Of a DNA stretch of 7,439 nt, positions 7,005 to 7,439 are shown in pieces (position 1 is the first letter of the stretch; each line of letters starts with the position of its first letter). The notes under the pieces are model-generated. The model did no database searches. It was not told the DNA's origin and saw only the letters and a list, made by a program, of their open reading frames with translations. Both the position numbers and the translations under genes were made by a program. This DNA is from an uncultured Chloroflexota bacterium (GTDB taxonomy: Bacteria; Chloroflexota; Limnocylindria; Limnocylindrales; CSP1-4): NCBI GenBank assembly GCA_903924005.1, contig CAIXZV010000182.1, positions 1 to 7,439 of the forward strand. Direction: 5' to 3'.

Positions 7005-7439
7005 CAGGACTCCTCGGCGGGCCGCCCGACAGCGTCGGCGGCGGTGGCGGCATTGTTGGCAACGGTGTTGGCGGAATTGGCTGGCGCGATCGGGTGCGCC
7101 TGGGCGAACTGGGCCGGGGCGACAAACTTCGAGGCGAACAGCCGCCGGAGCGGCTCCACGAAGCTTGGCCAGACTGGCGCGGTCCGCCGGACGAGGCGCT
7201 CCTCAAACCGGCAGTGCTCACGGTACCCGAGACCCGCGTAGGCGGCGATAGCCGGCGGGTTGTCGGAGCGGACGTTGAGCACCACGTCGTCGCAGAAGCG
7301 CAGCAGCTCAGCGGTGACGGCGGCGGTCACACCCTTGGCGAACCCGCGATTGCGGAACGACTCATGGGTGAGCACGTTGCCCACGCAGCCGATACGTCCT
7401 TCGCGGGAGACCACGTGGGTGCCGGCCGCGGCAACCAGC
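7004..7439 (-). CDS. GNAT-family N-acetyltransferase (FR47-like), 5' end outside the window
   Basis: This is the C-terminal part of an acetyl-CoA-dependent N-acetyltransferase; the frame is open to the window edge, with 144 residues visible, so the GTG at 7414 need not be the start. The visible part has core GNAT elements. A beta strand AGTHVVSREGRIGCVGNVLT (5-24) leads into THESFRNRGFAKGVTAAV (24-41), where RNRGFA fits the acetyl-CoA pyrophosphate-binding R/Q-x-x-G-x-G/A motif. Then follow LNVRSDNPPAIAAYAGLGY (54-72), the usual end of the fold, and a final strand to about residue 85. Beyond it lies an unusual tail of about 60 residues: a possible amphipathic helix (SFVEPLRRLFASKF), then an Ala/Asn-rich low-complexity end. 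The stop overlaps the ahcY start (TGATG), so the two genes are co-translated. The acetyl acceptor is unknown. Confidence 0.87.
   Translation of the reverse strand, partial: LVAAAGTHVVSREGRIGCVGNVLTHESFRNRGFAKGVTAAVTAELLRFCDDVVLNVRSDNPPAIAAYAGLGYREHCRFEERLVRRTAPVWPSFVEPLRRLFASKFVAPAQFAQAHPIAPANSANTVANNAATAADAVGRPAEES
7010..7015 (-). promoter_or_regulatory. Ribosome binding site for ahcY within the acetyltransferase end
   Basis: On the minus strand GAGGAG lies 5 bases before the ahcY ATG (7004-7002), inside the last codons of the acetyltransferase gene. With the TGATG stop/start overlap it fixes the ahcY start and points to coupled translation. Confidence 0.75.

Noticed and set aside
5739..7241. 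A 500-codon open frame on the plus strand opposite ahcY and the acetyltransferase gene
   Set aside because: It runs antisense to two clearly recognisable proteins, has His/Arg/Gly-rich composition typical of a GC-rich shadow frame, and matches no family I know.

Overview
The window is GC-rich bacterial chromosome (about two-thirds G+C by eye), densely packed, with no gene-free stretch longer than about 100 bases. It holds two convergent gene blocks. There is no RNA gene, CRISPR array, insertion sequence or prophage signal. The taxon cannot be fixed from the sequence alone. A short, tail-less S-adenosylhomocysteine hydrolase, a MetK of the GHPDKxCDQISD type, frequent GTG starts and the absence of actinobacterial hallmarks would fit a Chloroflexota-like lineage, but this is a low-confidence inference.

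Bases 1-2448 (+ strand) are the distal part of a spermidine/putrescine ABC importer operon. They encode the C-terminal half of the substrate-binding protein (PotD-like, cut by the window edge), then permease PotB and permease PotC. potB and potC overlap by 4 bases (GTGA). The ATPase gene potA is not in the window and may lie upstream.

Bases 2459-7439 (- strand) form a second tight cluster, transcribed toward the first. In transcription order it holds a GNAT-family acetyltransferase (5' end outside the window), S-adenosylhomocysteine hydrolase (ahcY), an S9-family prolyl-oligopeptidase-type serine peptidase, and S-adenosylmethionine synthetase (metK). The first two genes overlap by one base (TGATG) and the next junction is 8 bp, so these three are very likely one transcript. 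metK follows after about 98 bp that contain a perfect 6-bp inverted repeat, so it may read through or have its own control. ahcY and metK are the SAH-clearing and SAM-making steps of the activated-methyl cycle. The peptidase between them has no obvious role in that cycle.

The potC and metK stop codons are only 10 bp apart. A GC-rich two-stem inverted repeat spans the end of potC and may separate the two convergent transcripts.

Overall this is a housekeeping region (polyamine uptake plus methyl cycle). I see no evidence of a new biological system. The points worth a second look are the peptidase inside the SAM-cycle cluster, the short-type SAH hydrolase, the metK leader repeat, the EAA-loop substitution in PotC and the low-complexity tail on the acetyltransferase.
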